NCBI RefSeq assembly: GCF_001983175.1
Contig: NZ_MNPW01000006.1
Coordinates: forward strand, 1 to 64,000
Source of the DNA: Pseudomonas cedrina subsp. cedrina
GTDB taxonomy: Bacteria > Pseudomonadota > Gammaproteobacteria > Pseudomonadales > Pseudomonadaceae
Reading direction: 5' to 3'
Length of the DNA: 64,000 nt
The position numbers and the translations under genes are program-made. Below the pieces are notes generated by a model. It was not told the origin of the DNA. It searched no databases and saw only the letters and a list, made by a program, of their open reading frames with translations. Positions 8,791 through 17,537 of the stretch are shown piece by piece (position 1 is the first letter of the stretch; the number at the start of each line of letters is the position of its first letter).

Positions 8791-9813
8791 TTACTGACCG
8801 GCGACCTTCTCCGACTTACCGTCATAGCGCTTGCGCCACTCAGCCAGAATGCTGTCGCGGTTCTTCGAGGCCCAGGCAAAGTCGTTCTTGATCAGACGCT
8901 GTTCATAGTCAGCCGGCAATTCGGTCTGCGGCTTGGCGATACCCGGCTGGGCGAGGACGGCAAAGTTGTCCTTGTACAGGTCCATCGCGGCGGGGCTGGC
9001 GGAGAAGTCGGCGAGTTTTTTCGCGGCATCGGCGTGGGCCGTGCCCTTGATCACGGCCGTGGCTTCGATGTCCCAACCCAGGCCTTCCTTGGGCAGGATG
9101 ATGTCCAGTGGCGCGCCCTGGCGTTTCAACTGCACGGCCGGGTACTCGAAGGATATGCCGATCGGGAACTCGCCCGACGCCGCCAGCTTGCACGGTTTGG
9201 AGCCGGAGTGAACGTACTGGCCGATGTTCTGGTGCAGGTCATCCATGTACTGCCAGCCCTGCTTTTCGCCAAAGGTCTGCAGCCAGGCGCTGACGTCCAG
9301 GAAACCGGTGCCGGACGAGGCCGGGTTGGGCATGACGATCTTGCCCTTGTACTCAGGCTTGGTCAGGTCTTGCCAGCTCACGGGCTTGGTCAGGCCCTGC
9401 TTTTCGGCTTCGACGGTGTTGAAGCAGATGGTCGCGGCCCATACGTCCATGCCGACCCAGGCCGGCGGGTTGGCGGCGTCGCGGTAGTTTTTGCCGATCT
9501 TGTCCAGGTCCTTCGGTGCGTAGCTATCGAGCATGCCCTGCTGGTCGAGGATCGCCAGGCTGGAGGCGGCCAGGCCCCACACTACGTCGGCCTGGGGGCG
9601 GTCTTTTTCGGCCAGCAGCTTGGCGGTAATAATGCCGGTGGAGTCGCGCACCCATTTGATCTCGATATCCGGGTTGGCCTGTTCGAAGGCCTTTTTGTAG
9701 GTCTTCAGTTGCTCGGCTTCAAGGGCCGTGTACACGGTGAGTTCGGTCTTGGCGAAGGCATTCAGGCTGAATGCGGTGAGTACGGCAGCGACCAGCGCCA
9801 GGGGCTTGAACAT
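8791..9813 (-). CDS. 2-Aminoethylphosphonate-type ABC transporter, periplasmic binding protein
   Basis: 340 aa with a signal peptide (residues 1-21, cut after AFA) and then TELTVYTALEAEQL, the start typical of iron/aminophosphonate binding proteins of the Fe(III)-transport superfamily. Features of that fold include the hinge region with GIITAKLLAEKDRPQADVVWG. Because it is followed by a fused permease, an ATPase and phosphonate enzymes, it most likely captures 2-aminoethylphosphonate or a close analogue rather than iron. The iron-binding tyrosine pair of FbpA is not evident. Gap to the permease gene is 21 bp, so they share a transcript. Confidence 0.8.
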   Translation of the reverse strand: MFKPLALVAAVLTAFSLNAFAKTELTVYTALEAEQLKTYKKAFEQANPDIEIKWVRDSTGIITAKLLAEKDRPQADVVWGLAASSLAILDQQGMLDSYAPKDLDKIGKNYRDAANPPAWVGMDVWAATICFNTVEAEKQGLTKPVSWQDLTKPEYKGKIVMPNPASSGTGFLDVSAWLQTFGEKQGWQYMDDLHQNIGQYVHSGSKPCKLAASGEFPIGISFEYPAVQLKRQGAPLDIILPKEGLGWDIEATAVIKGTAHADAAKKLADFSASPAAMDLYKDNFAVLAQPGIAKPQTELPADYEQRLIKNDFAWASKNRDSILAEWRKRYDGKSEKVAGQ

Positions 9814-9834
9814 GGAGCACCTCCTTCGGGATGT

Positions 9835-11547
9835 TTATTGACCGGGCGCCGTCTGGCGCCAGGCTTGGGAGCGACGCAGCGCGCCACGTGAGGCCCACGC
9901 CAGCAGCAGCGAAACGCTGGCTGAGGTGAACAGGATCAAGGTGGACATGGCCGCCGCGCCGCCCACGTTGCCGGCGTCGTCCATGTTCAAGACGGCGACG
10001 GCCGCGAGGATGGTGTCGGGGCTGTAGAGGAAAATCGCGGCGGAAACGGTGGTCATCGCCGACACAAACAGGTAACGCAGGATATCCAGCAGCGCCGGCA
10101 GGCAGATCGGCACGGTGACGCGCAAATAGTGGCGGTACAGCGGCGCTTTCAGGGACAACGCAGCGGCTTCGAACTCGGCGTCCAGCTGGCGCAATGCGGT
10201 GGTCGCGGTCATCTGCGCGGTGGTCAAATAGTGCGCAATGGTGCACACCACCAGCAGGGTCATGGTCCCGTAGAACACATGCAGCGGGTTGCCGCTGAGG
10301 TTGAAAAAGAACACGTAGCCCAGGCCAAGCACCAGCCCCGGCACTGCCATCGGCACAAAAGTGAGCATGCGCAGCGCCAGGTTCAGGCCCTTCTGGCCCT
10401 TGGTTTTCTCCATCAGGTAGGCGCCGGTGAAGATCAGCACGCTGCCGATCAATGCCGTGCACAACGCCAGGGTCAGGCTGTTGCGATAGGCCAACCAGCC
10501 GCCGCCCGCCGTGTCCTCGAACTGGTAATGCTTGAGCGACAGCGACAAGTTATACGGCCAGAATTTCACCAGCGAGGAATACACCGCCATGCCGAACACC
10601 AGCAGCAACACGGCGCAAACCAGCAGCACGATCACCAGGTAACAACCGTCTCGCAACCTGGATGGCGCCGGTTGGAACACCTGGGCGCGGCCACTCATGG
10701 AATCGCCCTGACGACGGCGCAGCCAGGCATCCACACCAAAGCTGAACAGCGCCGGCAGCAGCAACACCATGCCGATCAGGGCGCCGCGACCGAACTGCTG
10801 CTGGCCGACCACCGCCTTGTAGGCTTCCAGCGCCAGCACCTGATAATCGCCACCCACCACCACAGGCACGCCGAAGTCGGTGATGGTCAGGGTGAACACC
10901 AGGCAAAACGCGGCGAACACCGCCTGGCGCGTGGCCGGCCACGTGATGCTGCGAAACGCCCGGGCCGGGCTGGCACCCATGCTTGAGGCAGCGTCAAACA
11001 GGCGCGCATCCGCCAGGGACAGCGCCGACAGCAAAATCATCAAGGCATGTGGGAAGGTGTAGATCACCTCACCCAGCACAATGCCCCAGAAGCCGTAGAT
11101 ATTCTCCGAGAGTAATCCGCGCAGCAGGCCCTGGTTGCCGAACAGATAGACCAACGCAATGCCCGGCAGCATCGACGGCGCCATCAGCGGCAGCAATGAC
11201 AGACCGCGCCAGATCGCCTTGCCGGGAATCAAGGTGCGTTGCAGGGCGTAGGCAAACAGATAAGCCAGCGGTACGACAATGGCCGCCACGCTGAGGGAAA
11301 CTTTAAGGCTATTGCCCAACAGCCAGTGGAAGTTGGCGCTGGTGATCAATGCTTGCGCAGCGACCAGGCCACCGCCCTGCCCGGCTTCGCTGCTGAAACC
11401 ACGCCAGAAGATCGCCAGCAATGGCAGCAACACCGCCACCGCCAGCAGGCACAGCCACAGCCATTTGCCGCCGACCACGAAAATACGATCACCCAGCTCG
11501 GCACGGGACACCTGCCGTGGCGCGGGCAATGTCATGACAGCGGCCAT
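9835..11547 (-). CDS. 2-Aminoethylphosphonate-type ABC transporter, fused permease
   Basis: 570 aa from the ATG at 11547, one base after the ATPase stop codon; a second ATG at 11535 is possible. The protein carries two binding-protein-dependent permease domains in one chain (about residues 30-270 and 320-570), giving roughly 12 membrane helices, each with an EAA-type cytoplasmic loop. This fused arrangement is typical of the putative aminoethylphosphonate importers and of FbpB-type iron permeases. Neighbouring genes favour a phosphonate substrate. Confidence 0.8.
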   Translation of the reverse strand: MAAVMTLPAPRQVSRAELGDRIFVVGGKWLWLCLLAVAVLLPLLAIFWRGFSSEAGQGGGLVAAQALITSANFHWLLGNSLKVSLSVAAIVVPLAYLFAYALQRTLIPGKAIWRGLSLLPLMAPSMLPGIALVYLFGNQGLLRGLLSENIYGFWGIVLGEVIYTFPHALMILLSALSLADARLFDAASSMGASPARAFRSITWPATRQAVFAAFCLVFTLTITDFGVPVVVGGDYQVLALEAYKAVVGQQQFGRGALIGMVLLLPALFSFGVDAWLRRRQGDSMSGRAQVFQPAPSRLRDGCYLVIVLLVCAVLLLVFGMAVYSSLVKFWPYNLSLSLKHYQFEDTAGGGWLAYRNSLTLALCTALIGSVLIFTGAYLMEKTKGQKGLNLALRMLTFVPMAVPGLVLGLGYVFFFNLSGNPLHVFYGTMTLLVVCTIAHYLTTAQMTATTALRQLDAEFEAAALSLKAPLYRHYLRVTVPICLPALLDILRYLFVSAMTTVSAAIFLYSPDTILAAVAVLNMDDAGNVGGAAAMSTLILFTSASVSLLLAWASRGALRRSQAWRQTAPGQ

Positions 11548-11548
11548 C

Positions 11549-12613
11549 TCAGGCAAACACCTGCAGGCTGCTCGGCGGCAAAGCGACCCAGATGTCCTGG
11601 GCGCCCAGGCGCGGCAAGGCGTGCGGAGCCACCTCGGCCAGCAATGGATGGCCGGGCAATTGCTCCAGCTCAAAGCTCATGCGGCAGCGGTTGCCGAGAA
11701 AGGTGATCTCACGGACCTTGGCCGGGAACAGGTTTTCTTCGTGCACCGGCGGGTTGACGTTGATGGCCTCCGGGCGGCAGAACAGACGGCCGGACGTGGC
11801 CACGCCGGCATCGTTGGCCAGGCGCACGTTCATTCCGCCGACTTGGGCGTGGCTGGCGCTGTTGCGGCTGAACGGCAGCCAGTTGCCCTGGCCGACAAAT
11901 TCCGCCACGAACGGCGTCGCCGGGCGGTCGTAGATCTCCTGGGGCGTAGCGTATTGCTCGACCCTGCCGTTGTTCATCACGGCAATGCGGTCGGCCATCA
12001 GCATGGCTTCGTCCTGGTTGTGAGTGACCATCAGTGTGGTGACGCCCAGGCGCCGTTGCAGCTGGCGCAATTCGGTGCATAGATGTTCGCGCACGCGGGC
12101 GTCGAGGGCCGACATCGGCTCATCCAGCAACAGCAATGAGGGCGCCGGCGCCAGCGCGCGGGCCAGCGCCACGCGTTGCTGCTGGCCGCCGGACAGTTGG
12201 CCGGGGTATTTCTTTTCGCTGCCGAGCAGGCCGACCAGTTCAAGCATCTGCCCGACGCGCTTGCGCATTTCGTCGCGGCCGCTGCCGGTGAGGCCATAGG
12301 CGATGTTTGCTTCGACGGTGAGGTTGGGAAACAACGCGTAGGACTGGAACAGAATGCCGTAGTCCCGCGCCTGTGGCGGCAGCAGGGAAATGTCACGGCT
12401 GCCCAGGTAAAGTTCGCCGCTGTCCTGGCGCTCCAGGCCGGCGATGCAGCGCAGCAAGGTGGTCTTGCCGCAACCAGACGGGCCCAGCAGGCACACCAGC
12501 TCGCCGGCGGCGATGTCCAGGGAGACGTTATCCAGCGCGGTAAAGGCGCCGAAGCGTTTCTGGATACTGCGCACCTTCATGGGCGCGCCGGGTTGGGTCA
12601 GGGCTGTGTTCAT
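11549..12613 (-). CDS. 2-Aminoethylphosphonate-type ABC transporter, ATP-binding protein
   Basis: 354 aa. Walker A is GPSGCGKTT (about residues 44-52), the signature is [15 protein letters not shown], Walker B is LLLLDEPMSALD and the switch His lies in MVTHNQDEA. The C-terminal third is a TOBE-like regulatory domain as in the PotA/FbpC subfamily. It powers the fused permease encoded immediately downstream. It is the first gene of the five-gene aminophosphonate operon; LysR lies upstream on the same strand across a REPIN. Confidence 0.85.
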   Translation of the reverse strand: MNTALTQPGAPMKVRSIQKRFGAFTALDNVSLDIAAGELVCLLGPSGCGKTTLLRCIAGLERQDSGELYLGSRDISLLPPQARDYGILFQSYALFPNLTVEANIAYGLTGSGRDEMRKRVGQMLELVGLLGSEKKYPGQLSGGQQQRVALARALAPAPSLLLLDEPMSALDARVREHLCTELRQLQRRLGVTTLMVTHNQDEAMLMADRIAVMNNGRVEQYATPQEIYDRPATPFVAEFVGQGNWLPFSRNSASHAQVGGMNVRLANDAGVATSGRLFCRPEAINVNPPVHEENLFPAKVREITFLGNRCRMSFELEQLPGHPLLAEVAPHALPRLGAQDIWVALPPSSLQVFA

Positions 12614-12749
12614 GGGGGCACCTCATCAAACGGATGAGGGCCATGCTAGGCAGGCAATGCGTCGCTGGTGTGGCAGGAAGGCAAAAGGGGGTGATAGTGG
12701 TATTGGTGGATTTGGGTAGGACCTTTGGAATGGGTTGCCTGAGCTGACG

Positions 12750-12828
12750 CCATCGCGGGCAAGCCCGGCTCCCACAGTTTTGATCTGTGAATACATTCAA
12801 AGGTGGGAGCTGGCTTGCCTGCGATGGC
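12750..12828. repeat. REPIN
   Basis: Inverted REP arms GCAAGCCCGGCTCCCAC and GTGGGAGCTGGCTTGCCTGC separated by about 33 bp. It sits between the ABC ATPase start and the LysR stop codon. Confidence 0.85.
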
Positions 12829-12851
12829 GATTCAAAGGCCACCCCACAACT

Positions 12852-13715
12852 TCAGAGCGGCGACATTTCCTGCGCCAACCCCAAAAACGCCGCCGGCAGC
12901 CGCGCACTTTTTCTTTCCTTGAGGCAGTACAAATACTCCGGAATCTGCGGCGCATTCTCCAGGGTAAGCACCCGCAACTGTGGATCATGCGGCACTTCCT
13001 GGCGCGCAATGATGCTGATCCCGATGTTGCGCAGCACCGCTTCGCGGATCGACTCGCGGCTGCCGATTTCCAGCAACGGGCCGAAGCTCACACCTGCATC
13101 TTTCAACATGTCTTCAGTCAAGCGTCGCGTGGTGGACCCCACTTCGCGCATCAACAACGTATGCCCGGCGAGCGCGCTCAGCGGCACATGATCGAGCTTG
13201 GCCAGGGGATGGTTGCGATGCACCGCCAGCACCAGCGGGTCGGTGCCCAGCACGCGGCGAACCAGGCGCGGGTCTTCCAGCAGTTGCGACGAGGCCGCGA
13301 CATCGACGCGGTAATCGTCCAACGCTTCGAGCACCTGCTGGGAGTTGCCGATCTCTACCGACACCTCCACCTGCGGCAGGCGTTCGCGGAAGGCTTTGAC
13401 CAGGTCAAGGATGTAATACGGCGCCGTCGCGGCGATCCGCAATGCCCCCTGGACCTGGCCATTGTTGCGCAGGAAGAATTCGATATCCGCTTCCTGCTGC
13501 AGCAGCGCCTTGACCATCGGCAGCAGGCGCGCACCGTCGTCGCTGACGGTGAGGCGGCGACCGCCTCGGTAGAACAGCTCCACGCCGTACTGGCTTTCCA
13601 GGTTACGGATCTGGGTGGTGACCGTGGGCTGGCTCAGGCCGAGTTTCTTCGCCGCCTGGGTAATGCTGCCCAGGCGGGCGACCATGAAAAACGCCTTCAG
13701 CTCAGCACTCAGCAC
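12852..13715 (-). CDS. LysR-family regulator, aminoethylphosphonate-associated
   Basis: 287 aa. The N-terminal winged HTH is clear (LGSITQAAKKLGLSQPTVTTQIRNLE, residues 16-41). The remaining 200 residues are the LysR substrate-binding domain. It probably senses an aminophosphonate or a breakdown product and controls the transporter-oxygenase operon that follows on the same strand. The start is GTG (13715), chosen because the preceding MLSAELKAFF begins the HTH correctly and a GAGAGG site lies just upstream. Only 16 bp separate it from the cadA stop, so read-through from cadA is possible. Confidence 0.82.
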   Translation of the reverse strand: MLSAELKAFFMVARLGSITQAAKKLGLSQPTVTTQIRNLESQYGVELFYRGGRRLTVSDDGARLLPMVKALLQQEADIEFFLRNNGQVQGALRIAATAPYYILDLVKAFRERLPQVEVSVEIGNSQQVLEALDDYRVDVAASSQLLEDPRLVRRVLGTDPLVLAVHRNHPLAKLDHVPLSALAGHTLLMREVGSTTRRLTEDMLKDAGVSFGPLLEIGSRESIREAVLRNIGISIIARQEVPHDPQLRVLTLENAPQIPEYLYCLKERKSARLPAAFLGLAQEMSPL

Positions 13716-13731
13716 ACCACCCTCTCATCGG

Positions 13732-15990
13732 TTATTTGCGCAACAGGCGCAGGCCATTGAACACCACCAGCAGGGCCACGCCCATGTCGGCGAAGACTGC
13801 CATCCACATGGTCGCCAGCCCCAGGAAGGTGACCACCAGGAAAATCGCCTTGATCACCAACGCCAGGGCGATGTTCTGCTTGAGGATACTCGACGTTTGC
13901 CGGGAGAGCCGAATGAAAGCCGGGATCTTGCGCAAATCATCGTCCATCAGCGCCACGTCGGCGGTTTCGATGGCGGTGTCGGTACCGGCGGCGGCCATGG
14001 CAAAACCGATTTCGGCGCGGGCCAGTGCCGGGGCGTCGTTGATGCCGTCGCCGACCATGCCTACGCGGCGGCCTTGACTGTACAGGGCCTCGATGGCGTG
14101 CAGTTTGTCGGTGGGCAACAAGTCGCCCTGGGCCTGATCGATGCCGACTTGAGCCGCAATGGCCTGGGCGGTGTGGGTGTTGTCGCCGGTGAGCATCAGG
14201 GTCTTGATGCCCAGTTCGTGCAGTTGCTGGATGGCTTCACGGCTGCTGTCCTTGACCGTGTCGGCCACGGCGAACAGCGCCAGCGGGCCGGACTTGTCGA
14301 GCAACAGCACCACGGACTTGCCTTGTTTTTCCAAGGCAAAGAGTTTTTCCTCCAGCGCCGGCGAGCACAGGCCCAGGTCTTCCACCAGGCGGTGGTTACC
14401 CAAGTGATAGGTTTCGCCGTTGATGTCGCCGCGCACGCCGCGTCCGGGCAGGGCCTCGAAGTTATCCACAACGTGGCCCGGCAGGTTTTTATCCACAGCC
14501 GCATTGGCGATGGCCAGGGACACCGGATGGTCGGAGCGCCCGGCCAGGCTGGCGGCCAGGGCCGGCGCGCTGTCTTGCACATTCGGGAACAGCGCCAGGT
14601 AATCGGTTTGCACCGGCTTGCCGTGGGTGAGGGTGCCGGTCTTGTCCAGGGCCAGGTAGTCGAGCTTGTAACCGCCCTCCAGGTACACGCCGCCCTTGAT
14701 CAGGATGCCTTTGCGCGCCGCCGCCGCCAGGCCGCTGACAATGGTCACCGGGGTGGAAATCACCAGGGCGCAGGGGCATGCGACCACCAGCAGCACCAGG
14801 GCGCGGTAGATCCAGTCGAACCAGGCGCCCGCCATGAACAGGGGTGGAATCAGCGCCACGCCCAATGCGAACAGGAACACGGCCGGGGTGTAAATCTTCG
14901 AGAAACTGTCGACGAAACGCTGGGTCGGCGCCCGCGCGCCTTGGGCCTGTTCCACGGCATGAATGATGCGCGCCAGGGTGGAGTTGTTGGCGGCCGCGGT
15001 GACTTTATATTTCAGGGCGCCGGCCTGGTTGATGGTACCGGCGAAGACTTTATCGCCCACGGTCTTTTCAATCGGCAGGCTTTCACCGGTGATCGGCGCC
15101 TGGTCGATGGTGGACTGGCCGGCGGTGACCTCGCCGTCCAGGCCGATGCGTTCGCCGGGCCTTACCCGCACAATCGCGCCGAGATCAATGCCTTTGACCT
15201 CTTTTTCAACCCAAGAACCGTCCGCCTGTTGCACGGTGGCCTGTTCCGGGGTCATCTGCATCAAGCCACTGATGGCGTTGCGCGCACGGTCCAGGGACTT
15301 GGCTTCGATCAATTCGGCGACGGTGAACAGGAACATCACCATGGCCGCTTCCGGCCACTGGCCGATCAGGATTGCGCCGGTCACGGCGATGCTCATCAGG
15401 GCATTGATGTTCAGGTTGAAGTTTTTCAGGGCAATCCAGCCCTTTTTATAGGTGGTGAGGCCGCCGCTGAAAATCGACACCAGCGCGACGACTGCGATCA
15501 CCCAGGTGGGCGCGGCGTTGGTGAAGTGCAGCACTTCGGCACCCAGTGCGCCGACGCCGGACAACGCCAGCGGCCACCAATGTTTCTTGGCGACAGGCGC
15601 GGCGGCGGGCGCGCCCTCTTCAAGCGGATCGGCTTGCATGCCCAAGGATTTGATGGCGTCGATGATCGGCGCGGTGCTCGGCAAGTCATGAGTGACGCCG
15701 AGGATGCGGTTGATCAGGTTGAATTCCAGCTGGTGCACACCGGCGAGCTTGCCCAGTTTGTGCTGGATCAGCGTCTGCTCGGTGGGGCAGTCCATGGCTT
15801 CGATGCGGAACGTGCTCAGGCGCGCGCCGGCGGTGGGCGCCTCGCTCAGTTGCACCACCGCAGGAGCCGGGGTGCTGGAGCAGCACGAGCCGCTGTGGCC
15901 GTGGTTCTGGGCAGGATTATGCGCAGGCGTCAGCTTCTTCTCGCCGTGGTCATGGTCATGTTTGTGCGGGGTGTGGATCGAATCGCTCAT
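13732..15990 (-). CDS. cadA: Heavy-metal translocating P1B-type ATPase (Zn/Cd/Pb exporter)
   Basis: 752 aa from the ATG at 15990; the longer frame would run through the operator and into cadR. The N-terminal 40 residues are rich in His and contain a Cys pair. An HMA-like domain follows with DCPTE at 67-71. Catalytic features: TGES (301-304), membrane CPC (405-407), phosphorylation motif DKTGT (449-453), and GDGIND (647-652). The CPC and DCPTE motifs and the His-rich tail fit Zn2+/Cd2+/Pb2+ efflux from the cytosol. It is divergent from the MerR-type regulator cadR, with the shared operator between them. Confidence 0.92.
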   Translation of the reverse strand: MSDSIHTPHKHDHDHGEKKLTPAHNPAQNHGHSGSCCSSTPAPAVVQLSEAPTAGARLSTFRIEAMDCPTEQTLIQHKLGKLAGVHQLEFNLINRILGVTHDLPSTAPIIDAIKSLGMQADPLEEGAPAAAPVAKKHWWPLALSGVGALGAEVLHFTNAAPTWVIAVVALVSIFSGGLTTYKKGWIALKNFNLNINALMSIAVTGAILIGQWPEAAMVMFLFTVAELIEAKSLDRARNAISGLMQMTPEQATVQQADGSWVEKEVKGIDLGAIVRVRPGERIGLDGEVTAGQSTIDQAPITGESLPIEKTVGDKVFAGTINQAGALKYKVTAAANNSTLARIIHAVEQAQGARAPTQRFVDSFSKIYTPAVFLFALGVALIPPLFMAGAWFDWIYRALVLLVVACPCALVISTPVTIVSGLAAAARKGILIKGGVYLEGGYKLDYLALDKTGTLTHGKPVQTDYLALFPNVQDSAPALAASLAGRSDHPVSLAIANAAVDKNLPGHVVDNFEALPGRGVRGDINGETYHLGNHRLVEDLGLCSPALEEKLFALEKQGKSVVLLLDKSGPLALFAVADTVKDSSREAIQQLHELGIKTLMLTGDNTHTAQAIAAQVGIDQAQGDLLPTDKLHAIEALYSQGRRVGMVGDGINDAPALARAEIGFAMAAAGTDTAIETADVALMDDDLRKIPAFIRLSRQTSSILKQNIALALVIKAIFLVVTFLGLATMWMAVFADMGVALLVVFNGLRLLRK

Positions 15991-16021
15991 CAGGTCGCGT
16001 CCGTAAAGGTGCCTGTTGCCA

Positions 16022-16052
16022 AGTAAAGACCCTGTAGCCACTATAGGGTCAA
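16022..16052 (-). promoter_or_regulatory. cadA promoter with MerR-type (CadR) operator
   Basis: On the minus strand a -35 box TTGACC (16052-16047) and a -10 box TTTACT (16027-16022) are 19 bp apart, the overlong spacing typical of MerR-activated promoters. The spacer contains a dyad with outer arms ACCCTATAG and CTACAGGGT centred on TGG (16029-16049). This is essentially the known CadR box of Pseudomonas. Metal-bound CadR would untwist the DNA to activate cadA. Confidence 0.92.
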
Positions 16053-16075
16053 GCACCCATTTGGAGATTGCTGCG

Positions 16076-16516
16076 ATGAAGATCGGCGAACTGGCCAAAC
16101 TCACCGACTGCCCGGTGGAAACCATCCGTTACTACGAGAAGGAAGCCCTGCTGCCGCCGCCGGCGCGCACCGACGCCAACTACCGCGTATACACCCAGGC
16201 ACACACCGAGCGGCTGATCTTCATCCGCAACTGCCGCAGCCTGGACATGACCCTGGAGGAAATCCGCAGCCTGCTCGGGCTACGCGACAGCCCCCAGGAC
16301 CAGTGCGAAAGCGTGAATGCGTTGATCGATGAGCATATCCACCATGTAAAAGCGCGGATCGACGGGCTGCTGGCGTTGCAGGAGCAATTGCTGGACCTGC
16401 GCCAGCGCTGTGGTGGCGGGGATCATTGCGGGATTCTGCAGCGGCTGGAGGTCAGCGGGAGTGTCCAGGCCAGTGAAGCTGAGCCGTCACATGTGGGCCG
16501 AAGCCACGGTCACTGA
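16076..16516 (+). CDS. cadR: MerR-family Cd/Pb-responsive regulator
   Basis: 146 aa, the length of P. putida CadR. The HTH starts MKIGELAKLTDCPVETIRYYE. The metal-site cysteines are at 77, 112 and 118, the last two in RCGGGDHCG, matching the Cys77/112/119 set known for CadR. The C-terminus ends with a His-rich tail (HVGRSHGH), also typical and thought to form a second metal site. It is divergent from cadA and controls it through the operator at 16029-16049. The ATG at 16076 was chosen over the longer frame, which would include the promoter. Confidence 0.92.
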   Translation: MKIGELAKLTDCPVETIRYYEKEALLPPPARTDANYRVYTQAHTERLIFIRNCRSLDMTLEEIRSLLGLRDSPQDQCESVNALIDEHIHHVKARIDGLLALQEQLLDLRQRCGGGDHCGILQRLEVSGSVQASEAEPSHVGRSHGH

Positions 16517-16540
16517 TCTGGCGTGAAATGCAGTCCAAAT

Positions 16541-16626
16541 GTGGGAGCTGGCTTGCCTGCGATAGCGGTGTGTCAGCGCCTGATATGTGTCTGATACACC
16601 GCTATCGCAGGCAAGCCAGCTCCCAC
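16541..16626. repeat. REPIN
   Basis: Long near-perfect palindrome: GTGGGAGCTGGCTTGCCTGC at 16541, an inner stem GATAGCGGTGT...ACACCGCTATC, then the reverse REP arm. It lies between the convergent cadR and thyA genes, where it could act as a transcript-stabilising hairpin. Confidence 0.87.
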
Positions 16627-16646
16627 AGTTCTAACCGAGTTAGCCT

Positions 16647-17480
16647 TTAGATCGCCACGTCAGCCTTGATGCTTGGATCGGCGTCGTAGCCCACGATCTC
16701 GAAGTCTTCGAACTTATAGTCGTAGATCGAAGCAGGCTTACGCTTGATCACCAGTTCCGGCAGCTTCTTCGGCGTACGCGCCAGTTGGGTACGGATCTGT
16801 TCCATATGGTTGCTGTAGGCGTGGGTGTCGCCGGTGGTGACGATGATCTCGTGGGGGACCAGGTCGCATTGCTGGGCCAGCATGTGGGTGAGCAACGCCA
16901 GCGCGGCCGTGTTGTACGGCAAGCCGAGGAACACATCCGAGCTGCGGATGTACAGCTGCATCGACAGATGACCGTCATGCACGAACGCCTGGTACAGCAG
17001 ATGGCACGGCGGCAAGGCCTGCTTGCCGTTGCGTGCGTTTTCCTGCGGGCTTTTGGTTTCGTCCGGCAGGTACTCGACGTTCCAGCCGTGGAACAGGATG
17101 CGGCGGCTGTTGGGGTTGGTCTTGAGCGTGTGCACCATGTAATCGATCTGGTTGATCGTGCCGCCGTCCTTGGTCGGCCAGGCGGTCCACTGCTCGCCGT
17201 ACACCGGGCCCAGGTCGCCGTCTTCGGTGGCCCATTCGTCCCAGATTTTTACGCCGTTTTCGTTGAGCCACTTGATGTTGGTATTGCCACTCAACATCCA
17301 GATCAGCTCGTTGGCGATGCTTTTGAAGTGAAGCTTCTTGGTGGTCAGCAGCGGGAAGCCGTCGGCCAGGTTATGCCGGTACTGACGGGCGAACACGGCC
17401 TTGGTGCCGGTGCCGGTGCGATCGCCCTTGGTCAGCCCGTTGGTCACGACGTCGTTCAAGAGTTCGAGATATTGCTTCAT
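16647..17480 (-). CDS. thyA: Thymidylate synthase
   Basis: 277 aa from ATG 17480 ([12 protein letters not shown]); the upstream in-frame start adds a non-conserved 17-residue extension. The catalytic Cys159 lies in LPPCHLLYQ. The N-terminal arginine is in DRTGTGT, and the [11 protein letters not shown] and THAYSNH folate/dUMP contact segments are present. It makes dTMP from dUMP with methylene-tetrahydrofolate, producing dihydrofolate for FolA. It lies 57 bp downstream of lgt on the same strand, the conserved lgt-thyA order of Pseudomonas. Confidence 0.97.
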   Translation of the reverse strand: MKQYLELLNDVVTNGLTKGDRTGTGTKAVFARQYRHNLADGFPLLTTKKLHFKSIANELIWMLSGNTNIKWLNENGVKIWDEWATEDGDLGPVYGEQWTAWPTKDGGTINQIDYMVHTLKTNPNSRRILFHGWNVEYLPDETKSPQENARNGKQALPPCHLLYQAFVHDGHLSMQLYIRSSDVFLGLPYNTAALALLTHMLAQQCDLVPHEIIVTTGDTHAYSNHMEQIRTQLARTPKKLPELVIKRKPASIYDYKFEDFEIVGYDADPSIKADVAI

Positions 17481-17537
17481 GTGTGTACCCGTATCGTTGA
17501 AGCCGAGGCTCTGGAGCAAAAGCCTCGGCATTCGAAT

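Noticed and set aside
8791..12613. ABC transporter considered an Fe(III) importer
   Set aside because: The binding protein shows no clear iron-binding tyrosine pair, and the operon continues into phosphonate-type FAD and HD enzymes with a LysR regulator, which favours aminophosphonate.
13615..16026. 803-codon open frame on the plus strand opposite cadA
   Set aside because: It is antisense to a full-length P-type ATPase with all motifs; the open frame comes from GC-rich codon bias and has no recognisable domain.
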